Shown: positions 17,990 to 27,342 of the stretch, one piece after another | Numbering within the stretch: the first letter of the stretch is position 1 | Layout: the number at the start of each line of letters is the position of its first letter | Translations under genes and position numbers: made by a program | Assembly (NCBI GenBank): GCA_002746535.1 | Contig: NVWA01000006.1 | Coordinates: 143,411-207,410 of the forward strand | DNA length: 64,000 bases | Direction: 5' to 3' | From: Planctomycetota bacterium | GTDB taxonomy: Bacteria; Planctomycetota; GCA-2746535 | Notes under the pieces: generated by a model | Told to the model about the DNA's origin: nothing | The model's input: only the letters and a program-made list of their open reading frames with translations | Database searches by the model: none

Positions 17990-18187
17990 ATGATAAATTT
18001 AACGAAATTAAACAAGAAAGAATTTATTCTTAATGGGGAACTTATCAAGTTTATTGAAAATGTCCCCGATACTTTGATTACATTAATAAATGGCGAGAAA
18101 GTTTTCGTCTTGGAAACCTCGGAAGAAGTCATTTTAAAGGTTATTGAATATAACAGGATGAATAAATACATACCTGAATTAATGTAA
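17990..18187 (+). CDS. flbD: flagellar protein FlbD
   Basis: Small protein of 65 residues with the FlbD pattern: MINLTKLNKKEFILNGELI, a central NVPDTLITLINGEKVFVLE, then EEVILKVIEYNR. FlbD is a short conserved member of flagellar operons in spirochaetes, Firmicutes and others, typically between flgE and motA; its mechanism is poorly known. Both neighbours here (flgD, motA) and the TAGGA ribosome binding site 7 bases upstream support it. Confidence 0.88.
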   Translation: MINLTKLNKKEFILNGELIKFIENVPDTLITLINGEKVFVLETSEEVILKVIEYNRMNKYIPELM

Positions 18188-18202
18188 CGAAGGATTTATC
18201 AA

Positions 18203-18961
18203 ATGGATTTAGGCACAATAATAGGATTAATATTAGGCCCACTGATGGTTGTTGTCGTTGGGATGGGTCTTGATAGTGTCTCAATGTTTTGGGATGGGCC
18301 AAGTTTTGCCATTGTAGTTGGTGGAGCATTTGCATCCGTTTTGATTTCGATGCCTTTGAAAACAGTATTAAAAATTATGATATTTTTTGGTATTGTTGTT
18401 AAAGAGATAGGTCAGCCACCTAATATTTTAATTGTACAAATTGTCGAATTAGCTGAGAAAGCTAGAAGAGATGGTATTTTAGCCTTAGAAAGTGCGATGG
18501 ATGAAGTTAAGGAGCCTTTTTTGAAAAAAGGTATCGAATTGGCTGTCGATGGTACTGATCCAGAATTAATTGCTCAAATATTAAATGAAGAAATTGATAC
18601 TGTCGATGCAAGGCATAAAGATGGTATAAACGTGATGACTTTGTTAAATAAATATTTACCGGCATGGGGCATGGTAGGTACATTGATTGGTTTAGTAAAA
18701 ATGTTAGCAAATCTTGATGATCCTTCTACTATTGGACCATCTATGGCTATTGCTTTGATCACTACTTTTTATGGTAGTCTTTTTGCCAATTTATTTTGTG
18801 GCCCCTTAGCAGATAAATTAACCAAGAAAAATGCAGAAGAATTAATGATGAGAAATATTATTTTACAAGGTGTTATGTCTATTCAACAAGGTGATAATCC
18901 AAGAATAGTAAAACAAAAGTTAGAAGTATTTTTACCACCTAAAGATAGGGTAAAGGATTAA
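18203..18961 (+). CDS. motA: flagellar motor stator protein MotA
   Basis: Inner-membrane stator subunit of 252 residues, which forms with MotB the ion channel that drives rotor torque. It has four membrane segments, two near the N-terminus (IGLILGPLMVVVVGMGLD; FAIVVGGAFASVLISM) and two near the C-terminus (WGMVGTLIGLVKMLANL; AIALITTFYGSLFANLF), enclosing a cytoplasmic domain with RRDGILALE and GTDPELI. This is the standard TolQ/ExbB-related MotA pattern. A GAAGGA ribosome binding site precedes the ATG. motB starts 3 bp after the stop. Confidence 0.95.
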   Translation: MDLGTIIGLILGPLMVVVVGMGLDSVSMFWDGPSFAIVVGGAFASVLISMPLKTVLKIMIFFGIVVKEIGQPPNILIVQIVELAEKARRDGILALESAMDEVKEPFLKKGIELAVDGTDPELIAQILNEEIDTVDARHKDGINVMTLLNKYLPAWGMVGTLIGLVKMLANLDDPSTIGPSMAIALITTFYGSLFANLFCGPLADKLTKKNAEELMMRNIILQGVMSIQQGDNPRIVKQKLEVFLPPKDRVKD

Positions 18962-18963
18962 TC

Positions 18964-19665
18964 ATGGGCAAGAAAAAATGTGATTGTCCACCCGCGGGAG
19001 CACCCGAGTGGATGGCAACTTATGGTGATTTGGTAACTCTTTTATTGTGCTTTTTTATTTTACTGTTTTCTATGGCTACGATACAAAAAGTAAAATTTGA
19101 AGAACTGACGGAATCTTTAAAAAAGACACTTGGATTAATGCCTAACAAAATTACAGTTCGTGCGATTTCAAGTCCAAGACAACCAGATAGTAGATTTAGT
19201 AAAACTATTGATATCGTTGCAAGAGAAGGCGAAGATAAGAGTCAAACAGTTATAGATCCACGAGATGTTGTAGTTGTTGGTGGTCCCATTTTATTTGATA
19301 AAGGGCAAGCAATTTTGAAAGCTGAGCAATATAGTACACTTTATCGTATATCGACTCAATTGAAAGGCACTGATCAAATCATTGAAATTCACGGATATTG
19401 TTCTCCTGACCCTGACGATGAGCCTATAAAGTACAATAATAAATGGGAACTATCATTTTATCGTGCACAATCGGTAATTAGTTTTTTAACTGATAAAAAG
19501 CTAGGTAAAATAAACTTTGAAAGAATTAGAATTTCAGTACATGGTGAATTTGATTTTAGAAATACACAATTATTTACAGAAAATAGACAAGAGCGACAAC
19601 GAGTTGAAATTATTACGTCACCTTCTAGGTCTTCTAATATTAAAGATACAAAGGAAGCAAAATAA
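18964..19665 (+). CDS. motB: flagellar motor stator protein MotB
   Basis: Partner of MotA, 233 residues. The single N-terminal helix carries the ion-binding aspartate Asp22 in PEWMATYGDLVTLLLCFFIL. A C-terminal OmpA-like peptidoglycan-binding domain contains IEIHGYCSP and SFYRAQSVISFL and a C-terminal RQERQRVEI. The cytoplasmic N-terminus has a CDCPP cluster. Its stop overlaps the fliL start by one base (TAATG). Whether the channel conducts H+ or Na+ is not decided by these residues alone. Confidence 0.95.
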   Translation: MGKKKCDCPPAGAPEWMATYGDLVTLLLCFFILLFSMATIQKVKFEELTESLKKTLGLMPNKITVRAISSPRQPDSRFSKTIDIVAREGEDKSQTVIDPRDVVVVGGPILFDKGQAILKAEQYSTLYRISTQLKGTDQIIEIHGYCSPDPDDEPIKYNNKWELSFYRAQSVISFLTDKKLGKINFERIRISVHGEFDFRNTQLFTENRQERQRVEIITSPSRSSNIKDTKEAK

Positions 19666-20366
19666 TGGCAGATGAAGATAAACCAATTAATGCAGATAGT
19701 GCAGGTCCTAGTGATAAAATGTTTTCTGGGAAAGGGCTAATCGTTTATATAGCGACAATAGCTATTTATACAATTATCCTTTTCTATTTATTGATGGGGG
19801 GTAAAGGTAAAGCCTCAGGCGGAGAAGAAGGTGGACAGTCAGCTGAAGAGAGACACACAGTAAAGCTATTGCTAAGAGCTGAAAGTGAAATACCAAAATT
19901 TATTATAGAAGATATTATTGTAAATATCAAATTAGATAAAAGTGGTGATACTTCAAAGGTGTTGAGAACAAGTTTAGCTTTTTCAATTGGATTTACCAAA
20001 AAAGAAAGAAAGTTTTTGGAAAGCGATTGGAAAGATGTAGAAGGCGAACAAACAAAATATGGTGAAATTATTAGTCCCGAAAAATATGAGGATTTTAATA
20101 TTATTCAAGAGGTTGTTGGTGTAAACTCTGAAGATCCTTATGAAGATAAAAACTCATACCTAAGGTTTTTAAAAAATAGAAAAGATGAAATTCGTAGCAA
20201 TATTATGAAAAAACTTAATAGCGTTACTTATAATGAGTTAAAAGACAACGATGGGCAGACGAATATTGCCCAATCATTGATATCAGATGTAAATGAAATG
20301 TTATATGAATTAGGTCTATACAAAAGAGTATATAAAGTAAGTTGGATAGCATTTACTTTCAACTAG
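19665..20366 (+). CDS. fliL: flagellar basal body-associated protein FliL
   Basis: Protein of 233 residues with one N-terminal membrane helix at about 27-45 (GLIVYIATIAIYTIILFYLL), a Gly/Glu linker and a periplasmic domain. The domain carries FIIEDIIVNIKLDKSG, a LRTSLAFSIGF strand and a C-terminal half (LISDVNEMLYELGLYKRVYK) related to FliL's SPFH-like fold. Similarity in the core is weak, but the position between motB and fliN is decisive. FliL rings surround stator units and stabilise them. It is longer than enteric FliL (about 155), like spirochaete-type forms. Confidence 0.85.
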   Translation: MADEDKPINADSAGPSDKMFSGKGLIVYIATIAIYTIILFYLLMGGKGKASGGEEGGQSAEERHTVKLLLRAESEIPKFIIEDIIVNIKLDKSGDTSKVLRTSLAFSIGFTKKERKFLESDWKDVEGEQTKYGEIISPEKYEDFNIIQEVVGVNSEDPYEDKNSYLRFLKNRKDEIRSNIMKKLNSVTYNELKDNDGQTNIAQSLISDVNEMLYELGLYKRVYKVSWIAFTFN

Positions 20367-20384
20367 TAAAAGGAGAATTTTCAA

Positions 20385-20786
20385 ATGGCAGATGAATTAT
20401 CACAAGCAGAAATTGATGCACTTTTAGCGCAAGGGACAGATGATATAGATGAAGGTGGTTCACCAGCTGAAGAAATAGCTCCCGTTGCTACTGCTCCTAC
20501 AAGAAGAGCCATTGGACCAGTAAATAAAGACATTGAATCCTTGTTAATGGATGTGTCTTTAAATATGAAAATTGAAGTAGGTCGTACTCGAATGAGTATT
20601 GATGAAATACTAAGGTTAAGAGAAGGGTCTGTAATTGAATTAAATAAATTGGCAGGTGACCCCGTGGATATTTTAGTAAATGAAAGACTTGTTGCAAAAG
20701 GTGAGATATTAGTTTTAAATGAAGCTTTTTGTATTCGAATAACTGAAATAGTTTCACCAAAAGATCGTTTAGCTAGAAATTTATAG
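20385..20786 (+). CDS. fliN: flagellar motor switch protein FliN with FliM/FliY-type N-terminal peptide
   Basis: C-ring protein of 133 residues. The C-terminal SpoA domain at about 45-130 has LMDVSLNMKIEVGRTRMSI, LREGSVIELNKLAGDPVDIL and VNERLVAKGEILVLNE, a textbook FliN. The N-terminus, LSQAEIDALLAQG, matches the CheY-P/CheC-binding peptide at the start of FliM and FliY and is not usual in a FliN of this length. No FliM middle domain is present, so it is not a fused FliY. It is last in the operon (AAAGGAG site, 18-bp gap to fliL). No fliM gene is adjacent. No clear terminator follows; the 243 bp to the next gene hold nothing I recognise. Confidence 0.9.
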   Translation: MADELSQAEIDALLAQGTDDIDEGGSPAEEIAPVATAPTRRAIGPVNKDIESLLMDVSLNMKIEVGRTRMSIDEILRLREGSVIELNKLAGDPVDILVNERLVAKGEILVLNEAFCIRITEIVSPKDRLARNL

Positions 20787-21029
20787 TTTAACAGATCGCA
20801 AAATATTTAAATTTATTACGGTTTCTATTTAATCCTTCATATTAAATAAATCATTTTTTATTCCAAATGGTACATAAGAAACCTCTTAGTGATTAGATTC
20901 CATAAATTCATCCATAAGATTCATTTTAATCCAAAAATATAGTTTATAATATATCGATACTTACTATTCTTGAGCGAATAAAGATATAGTAATGTGTACT
21001 ATGTTTCATTCTGAATTGGAAGGATTTTA

Positions 21030-22280
21030 ATGGCAAGTGGTAAAGAATTTTGGGCACCCTTAGAAGTTGCTCTAGATATTCTAGGTTTTAATAAAAATAT
21101 ATTAGAAAAAAGAATTGCAGCTAATTACATAAAAAAAGAAGTCAAAGATGACTTAGAGATTCTTGAGATAAGTGGTGAAATTGAAAGATTTGGATTATCA
21201 GAAAAAGTTGCAAAAGAAAAATTGGAGAATTTCTTAAATAGAGATGAAGGTGAAAATGTGAGATCCATATTTGAAGAGGAAGAAGTCTCTACAGATAACG
21301 TGACTGAAGCCATCTCAACGGATGAAATTGTACCAGTAGAAAGTTTAGAACCAGAAAGCAATAATATGAACAATCCCATTAATATACCTGATTATTCTGA
21401 ACAATTAAACTATATTGCAAGTATGGTTGATGAAGTCAAAAAATATTCTATGGTTTTACCACAAATCTTAAGTCAGCAAGAATCTAGTCAAGGTGGCGAT
21501 GAAACTAGTTTGATTTCCAACGGCTTTCAAACGCTTACCGACGAAATATCTCGTTTGGGTACTTTAAATGAGCAAAATAAAAATTATGAACAGCAAATAA
21601 AAGGGCTAAATAATAAACTTAAAACTGCTGATGCAGATAATATAAAGTTAACAACCCAATGTACTCAGATTATGGATGAAATGGATAGAAATGTCGAACT
21701 CCATAAAAACGATCTTGTGAATTTACGAAATATTATGAAAACAGAATTTTCTGAAATTAGCAATGAAATTAGAAATTCATCAAATAAAGGTGGAGCCGGA
21801 TTCTTTGCCATTATATTGCTTTTGTTAGCTTGTGGAGGTGTAGGCTTTTTAATTTCTGAGTTTTTTGTGCCTAGATATACAATTTTGAAAAATCAAAATC
21901 AAAAAATGAATCCATTAAGTAAAGATGATGTGAGTAAAGCGGTTAAAGTTAACATAGATGATTTGGAGTCAAAACTTAAAGAGCACATCAATAATATTAA
22001 TGACCAAGTCAAAGCTAATAATAAAAAGAATGTGACCTCGATTAATAGCAATATAAATACTTCCCTAGAATTGCAAGAATCAAGAAATACTAAATCATTT
22101 AAATTATTAAAAGAGCAGCAAAAATCTTTTTCAGAATTATTAGAAGATACTTATTTGAAAGAATTAAAAAAGATAGATAAAGAAGTTAAAGAGTTGAAAG
22201 ATTTACTTAAGAGGACGTTAGAAACATCGGTACAAATTAAGCCAGGAAGTTCTAGAATAATTAACGATAGCAATGAATGA
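21030..22280 (+). CDS. membrane-spanning coiled-coil protein of unknown function
   Basis: Unrecognised protein of 416 residues. The first 60 residues (LEVALDILGFNKNILEKRI ... DDLEILEISGEIERFG) resemble, by eye, the winged-helix excisionase/MerR-type fold in spacing, which is a weak inference. An acidic linker, then coiled coils at about 125-250, one membrane helix at about 256-277 (GFFAIILLLLACGGVGFLIS) and a second coiled-coil half (about 300-400) follow. There is no signal peptide, so the N-terminal part should be cytoplasmic. It has a good ribosome binding site (GGAAGGA). It follows the flagellar operon by 243 bp on the same strand; a flagellar link is possible but unsupported. A similarly built protein lies at 36344-37324. 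Confidence 0.75.
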   Translation: MASGKEFWAPLEVALDILGFNKNILEKRIAANYIKKEVKDDLEILEISGEIERFGLSEKVAKEKLENFLNRDEGENVRSIFEEEEVSTDNVTEAISTDEIVPVESLEPESNNMNNPINIPDYSEQLNYIASMVDEVKKYSMVLPQILSQQESSQGGDETSLISNGFQTLTDEISRLGTLNEQNKNYEQQIKGLNNKLKTADADNIKLTTQCTQIMDEMDRNVELHKNDLVNLRNIMKTEFSEISNEIRNSSNKGGAGFFAIILLLLACGGVGFLISEFFVPRYTILKNQNQKMNPLSKDDVSKAVKVNIDDLESKLKEHINNINDQVKANNKKNVTSINSNINTSLELQESRNTKSFKLLKEQQKSFSELLEDTYLKELKKIDKEVKELKDLLKRTLETSVQIKPGSSRIINDSNE

Positions 22281-22336
22281 TGTATGTTTTAAAATCGAAA
22301 ATTGTTAATAGTTATTTAGAATAAATTATATATAAA

Positions 22337-22693
22337 TTAAGAGGCATCATCTAAACACTTTTTTAAAAATTGCAAATTCAATGGTTTTTCAAGAATTTTA
22401 TGGGCCATGTTTTCTATGCTTTCTAGATTTTCAGCAAATCCAGTGCATACAAAAATTTTTGTTTTAGGTCTATAAGCCTTTATTCTTCTTACAATTTCTA
22501 TTCCATCTAACTCACCTGGCATTTTGATATCAGTAATTACATAGTCTGTTTTAAGTTTTTTAAATGCTTCTAATCCTTTAAGGCCATTTTCACAAGAATT
22601 TACAGTAAACCCTGAAATCTCTAAAAATGTAACGATAACATTTCTAATCTCAGAATTATCTTCAATGACTAATACTGATTTTGAATCTTCCAT
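22337..22693 (-). CDS. single-domain response regulator
   Basis: Receiver-only protein of 118 residues: Glu11/Asp12 acidic pair (VIEDNSE), phosphoacceptor Asp55 (VITDIKMPGELDG), the conserved Thr within FVCTGFAE and Lys in LEKPLN. No output domain. It is probably a phosphorelay intermediate or CheY-like effector. It stands alone on the minus strand, 56 bp after the convergent coiled-coil gene; the cognate kinase is not evident. Confidence 0.9.
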   Translation of the reverse strand: MEDSKSVLVIEDNSEIRNVIVTFLEISGFTVNSCENGLKGLEAFKKLKTDYVITDIKMPGELDGIEIVRRIKAYRPKTKIFVCTGFAENLESIENMAHKILEKPLNLQFLKKCLDDAS

Positions 22694-22792
22694 TTATATT
22701 TCCAAATAATTAAAATTATCTGATCTTGAATAGTTGGAACTAGTTTCATAAAAACCAACCACCCAGATAAGTTACATATTGAAAAGAAATGA

Positions 22793-23107
22793 TTACTTTT
22801 CGAATTCGAAATGTAAATCCCTAATATGCCCATCTTTATCTGTCGTTTTGAAAGGCATAGTAATAGCCATTTTATCTTTATTTTTCAAAGTTAAAATTAA
22901 AACACATCCGACTCTGTCAATGTCCACAATTTTTTCATTTCTACCCATATATATTCGTGCACGAACAACATATTTTTGCTCTAAAGCAGTGCTAATTACT
23001 TTTTCCCAATTTTTTGCCATTTTCTCTTCTTTGCTTTCATCTTGTGATACTACTGAAGTAAATCCAAGGAAGAAACATAAGCAGGTTGTAAAAAAAAGTA
23101 TTTTCAT
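22793..23107 (-). CDS. small secreted protein of unknown function
   Basis: Protein of 104 residues with a clear signal peptide (MKILFFTTCLCFFLGFTSVVS, cleavage near residue 21) and an AAAGGA ribosome binding site. The mature part is charged, then beta-rich (KYVVRARIYMGRNEKIVDID, VGCVLILTLKNKDKMAITM). No family recognised. It is probably periplasmic. It is on the same strand as, but 115 bp downstream of, the small gene at 23224-23598. Confidence 0.75.
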   Translation of the reverse strand: MKILFFTTCLCFFLGFTSVVSQDESKEEKMAKNWEKVISTALEQKYVVRARIYMGRNEKIVDIDRVGCVLILTLKNKDKMAITMPFKTTDKDGHIRDLHFEFEK

Positions 23108-23223
23108 TTTATTATCCTTTCAGTTGAGATATATGACCTAAATAATTATCGTTGATATTGGAACAGAAAGCAAAATAATAATAAAATTCATGATAAATTT
23201 TGTTAAATGATTGTGTGTTTAAA

Positions 23224-23598
23224 TTAATTAAAATGGTGTTCTAGATAGTTTATGGCGTCTGAGAGAGGAATTTTAAAAACGCCAGCTTTTCCAGATTCAA
23301 ACATTTTAATCCATTCTAGGTAACCTTCTTTAAAATCTGGTAAAGTTTGGTGTTGGGTTTTTAAGTCTAAAGTACATTCTTTGAGTGAGTTGTAATCAAA
23401 GGGTAAATGTACAATATGATCATTAAATCCCGTTTGACTTAAAGCGTTTTTCATTTTTAAATTTTTTATATAGATGTGAATAATATTTTGTTTATTGTTT
23501 TTATCATCAATTTTTGTAATGATATAAGTAGACTCTTTTTCATTTTCACGAGTTTTATAAGACCATTCTTGCCCTACAATAAAAGAAATTTTATTCAA
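23224..23598 (-). CDS. hypothetical protein, 124 residues
   Basis: Cytoplasmic protein with no signal peptide or membrane segment. The start is a TTG at 23598 with GGATAG about six bases upstream. The sequence alternates predicted strands (ISFIVGQEWSYKT, STYIITKIDD, IIHIYIKNL) with a C-terminal helix (DAINYLEHHF), suggesting a small compact alpha/beta fold. I recognise no family. The gap to the next plus-strand gene (23599-23839) shows no feature. Confidence 0.65.
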   Translation of the reverse strand: MNKISFIVGQEWSYKTRENEKESTYIITKIDDKNNKQNIIHIYIKNLKMKNALSQTGFNDHIVHLPFDYNSLKECTLDLKTQHQTLPDFKEGYLEWIKMFESGKAGVFKIPLSDAINYLEHHFN

Positions 23599-23839
23599 TT
23601 TGATCTATCCATATATTTAAAGTTTAAAATTAAAGATTATATATCTAAATTTTAAATGAGTATGCCACGAGTGGAATTGTTTAATGTCATTAATATTAAT
23701 TTTATACATTTTTATTGTTCCATGTTTTACATGAATTCTAGAGGAAACTCTTACGTTTTTAGTAAATAATAATTTAGATATGGATGATTCTTATTAAAAT
23801 GCCATTTTTTAATTTTCAAATTATTTGAGCCTAAAATTC

Positions 23840-26800
23840 ATGAGTAAAAGACTCTTTCTGTTTTGTGTATTAATATTCTTATTTTCGTATTCATTCTGCC
23901 AAGAATCTGAAATTTCAGATTTGATAACTAGGTTTGATAATCTTCCGGAAAAAGAAAAAAATTATATCATGAAAAAGTACCCCGCATTTAACAAATCAAT
24001 TTTAGATAGATTTAAGAATTTATCTGAAGATCAAAAATTAATTTTAATTCAAAAAAGTAATATTGATCTAAATAGATTAGAAGTGTTGATTAAAAAATCT
24101 GAACAAAAACAATTCGAAAATGAAAAAACTAAAAAGCGCAAGGGTAAATCAACTAAATCTAAAAATCCTATTGAATCTTTGGATAAATTAAAATTGAAAA
24201 GGGATTCAAAAAGGAATGCAATCGACAAAGAATCTTTAGAGAATTTAGATAAAAAGACCCTTTTAGCTATTGTTCAGAATTTACTAGGTAGAGATAGAAA
24301 AATCGAAGAATTGAAAAAAGTAATTCAAGAGAAACGAAAAAGGAAAGTGTATAGTAATCTTACTTCTAGGGGTTTTCCAAAAATAAATGTTGAAGCTGAT
24401 TCATTGACGAATCAAACGGTATTAAATCTTGATGGACAAAAAACTCAAAAAGAAAAAGCTGAACAAATTCAAGATCTGCTATTTAATTATAAATTTAAAA
24501 AACGGAAAAAAGAACCGAAATTAATTTTATTTGGCCAATCACTTTTTAAAAAACCAGTAAGAATAGTTGTGAAAAAAGATGACGAAGATACAGCTGAATT
24601 TCCTGAATATGAGGATGAGGTTAATCAAGAACACATTTCTGTTAGTATTATGCCCGAAGATTATATTTTAGGTCCAGGAGATAGTTTAGCTATTGAGTTA
24701 TTTGGCAGCAAAAATAATACTTTTCAACTTAAAATAAAAAAAGATGGCAATAGTTCCTTTCCTGGATTAGGACCAATATTTTTAAATGGTATCAGTTTCA
24801 AAAAAGCAAAAGAAAAAATTAATCGTTTAGTTAAAACCAAAATGTTAAACACCAAGGTGCTGATAACTAGTGGATTAATAAAAAATATTAACGTGTTTTT
24901 ATTAGGTGAGGTAAGCCAACCTGGTGTCATTTCGATATCAGGTTTGTCTTCTTTTGTTGATGCCTTAAAAATCGTTGGCGGGGTTTCAGCTATTGGATCT
25001 TTGAGAAGAATAACTATTAAGAGAAATAGTAAAACTATTGGCACGTTTGATTTATATCCGTTTTTAAAATCAGGTGACATATCAAAATTTCAATCTTTAA
25101 GAAATGGTGATGTTATAGTTTGTCCTGTTGTTGGACCTTTAGTGTCAGTTTCTGGTTCAATTAAAAGATCCGCTATCTACGAATTAATTAAAACTGAAAA
25201 CATAAATGATGTTATTAAACTTGCTGGTGGCCTTTCTTCAGATGCAATGGCAAAAGGTATTCAGGTGAAAAGGGTTGTTGATAATAAAAAAATAATTATA
25301 GATTTAGATTTAACACAAGTAGAAAATTTAAATTTTTTAGTTCAAGATGGAGATCATATATTAGTTCCATCTATTTTGGATGAGCTTCACAATGGAATAT
25401 TATTAATAGGAAATGTTCATCGAGCAAAACACTATTCATACTCAAAAGGGATTCGAATTTCTAAATTAATTTATTCTAAAGATTTATTAAAAGAAAATAC
25501 AGCAATGCATTATGCTGTTGTACAAAGACAAAATGGAATTGGCAAAGAACCTATTTTGAAATCTTTTAATTTAGAAAAAGCCTTTAATGGGGATTTGGAA
25601 GAAGATCTTGAGCTTTTGCCAAAAGATAAAGTATTTATTTTTCATAATAATGATTTACGCGAATCTCCGGCAGTTAAAGTAGAAGGTTTTGTGTTGAATC
25701 CCGGAAACTATAATTGGACTAAAGGCATGCGGGTTTCAAATTTAGTTTTAGCTAGTGGAGGTGTGCGATTTGATGCATATCTTGAAAAAGCAGAAATTTA
25801 TAGATGGGATTCAAATGAATCTAAACTTAAACAAATTGTAATTGATCTGAAAAAAGCTTTGTCTGGAAATAGCGAAGAGAAAAACTTAAATAATATTCGT
25901 CTTGAAATCCAAGATAGATTAGTGATACATGCACTATCGGAAATTAAGATTAAATATGAAGTTACAATTAAAGGTTCAATTCATAATCCAAATAAATATT
26001 TATTTTTTGAAGGTATGAGAGTTTCTGATTTAATTTTTACGGGCGGGTCTCTTACTGAAAATGCAAATAAGTTTGTTGCATCCATATTAAGAGTAGGGAA
26101 AAAGAAGGATAATAAATCATTTACTAAATATATAAAAATAAATTTAGAAGAAGTCTTAAAAGGGAATAAGCTATTCAACATTGAGATGTTTCCACTGGAT
26201 GAATTAACAATCTTTGAATCAAAGCATAGAAAAGAAAACCTTAGAGTTAGCGTATTGGGTCAGGTAAAGAATCCTGGCTCCTATATTTGGGGTGAAGATA
26301 TGAGAGTCTCCAATTTAATTCAAGAGGCGGGAGGTATAGAAGATAGTGCATTTGTTAGTAAAGCCGAAATAACCCATTATAAAATTATTAATGGGAAAGA
26401 ACGTTTTACTGAGCACGAAGTAATAGATCTTAAATTGGCGTTAGTAGGAAATGAAAAACATGATATTTTACTGAAACCTAATGACCAAATAATTATTTTA
26501 AAAATTCCAGGTTGGACAAAAATTAATACGGTCAAATTATCAGGAGAAATTAAATATCCAGGTGTCTATACAATTGAAAAAGGTGAAAAGCTTTTTGATG
26601 TTATTAAAAGAGCTGGAGGATTAACAGCTGACGCATATCTCTATGCAGGTTTTTTCTCTAGAGAAAAAAACCGAAGGATTCAAAGAGAAAATTTAAATAA
26701 AAGAGCTGACGAATTAGAACGTCGCGTATCATCATTAACAGCTACGAATAAAGCGAATACAGATGACTTTGGTGCAAAAGTCATCTCTATTGAATCGGGT

Positions 26801-27289
26801 AAGAATTTAATTAATAAAATCAGAAATGCTACTGTTACAGGTAGAATTGCTCTCGATTTTGAAGATGCCAGAATGAATTTAATGGGTAACAATAATATTG
26901 AATTAATTACGGGAGATGAAATTAAAATTCCCCGAAAATCTCAGGTAATTTTCATCATTGGAGAAGTCAGAAATCCAACTTCCTTTATTTTAAAAGAAAA
27001 AGGAAGAGTGAAAGATTATATTCAACGTGCAGGAGGATATTCTGATTTTGCGAATAAAAAAGGAGTATATGTAATTAGGGCAAATGGTTCAATTATTGCA
27101 AAAAATAATGCCGGCTATAAGAAAAAGATTTTTGGGAAAAGTAGAAAAAATAATACCGGATTGAGAGCAGGTGATACAATTGTTGTGCCTGAGAAATTAA
27201 ACAAGTTTTCTAGTCTAAGTTTCACAAAAGATATCTCTCAAATCTTTTTTCAGATTGCATTAACCGTAGCAGCATTTGCTGGATTGTGA
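23840..27289 (+). CDS. polysaccharide export protein with eight SLBB-like repeats
   Basis: Secreted protein of about 1149 residues from the ATG at 23840 (a TTG at 23825 would add five). Order: signal peptide (RLFLFCVLIFLFSYSFCQ); Lys/Glu-rich helical region to about 265; Poly_export (Wza N-terminal) domain at about 270-350 (MPEDYILGPGDSLAIELFG); then eight repeats, each opening with a GxV-type strand near residues 355, 438, 523, 615, 711, 806, 901 and 1040 (for example GEVSQPG, GFVLNPG, GQVKNPG, GEIKYPG, GEVRNPT). The C-terminus is hydrophobic (IFFQIALTVAAFAGL), as in proteobacterial SLBB export channels that cross the outer membrane by a terminal helix. Wza has two such domains. No Wzc kinase, flippase or glycosyltransferase lies nearby, so the exported polymer is unknown. 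Confidence 0.85.
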   Translation: MSKRLFLFCVLIFLFSYSFCQESEISDLITRFDNLPEKEKNYIMKKYPAFNKSILDRFKNLSEDQKLILIQKSNIDLNRLEVLIKKSEQKQFENEKTKKRKGKSTKSKNPIESLDKLKLKRDSKRNAIDKESLENLDKKTLLAIVQNLLGRDRKIEELKKVIQEKRKRKVYSNLTSRGFPKINVEADSLTNQTVLNLDGQKTQKEKAEQIQDLLFNYKFKKRKKEPKLILFGQSLFKKPVRIVVKKDDEDTAEFPEYEDEVNQEHISVSIMPEDYILGPGDSLAIELFGSKNNTFQLKIKKDGNSSFPGLGPIFLNGISFKKAKEKINRLVKTKMLNTKVLITSGLIKNINVFLLGEVSQPGVISISGLSSFVDALKIVGGVSAIGSLRRITIKRNSKTIGTFDLYPFLKSGDISKFQSLRNGDVIVCPVVGPLVSVSGSIKRSAIYELIKTENINDVIKLAGGLSSDAMAKGIQVKRVVDNKKIIIDLDLTQVENLNFLVQDGDHILVPSILDELHNGILLIGNVHRAKHYSYSKGIRISKLIYSKDLLKENTAMHYAVVQRQNGIGKEPILKSFNLEKAFNGDLEEDLELLPKDKVFIFHNNDLRESPAVKVEGFVLNPGNYNWTKGMRVSNLVLASGGVRFDAYLEKAEIYRWDSNESKLKQIVIDLKKALSGNSEEKNLNNIRLEIQDRLVIHALSEIKIKYEVTIKGSIHNPNKYLFFEGMRVSDLIFTGGSLTENANKFVASILRVGKKKDNKSFTKYIKINLEEVLKGNKLFNIEMFPLDELTIFESKHRKENLRVSVLGQVKNPGSYIWGEDMRVSNLIQEAGGIEDSAFVSKAEITHYKIINGKERFTEHEVIDLKLALVGNEKHDILLKPNDQIIILKIPGWTKINTVKLSGEIKYPGVYTIEKGEKLFDVIKRAGGLTADAYLYAGFFSREKNRRIQRENLNKRADELERRVSSLTATNKANTDDFGAKVISIESGKNLINKIRNATVTGRIALDFEDARMNLMGNNNIELITGDEIKIPRKSQVIFIIGEVRNPTSFILKEKGRVKDYIQRAGGYSDFANKKGVYVIRANGSIIAKNNAGYKKKIFGKSRKNNTGLRAGDTIVVPEKLNKFSSLSFTKDISQIFFQIALTVAAFAGL

Positions 27290-27342
27290 TCCCAATACGG
27301 TTGATTTCTAATTTAATTTCATAAAATAATTACTTAATTTTT

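Noticed and set aside
21030..22280. Flagellar export or stator protein
   Set aside because: Only its position after the flagellar operon suggests it; no flagellar domain is visible and a 243-bp gap separates it.
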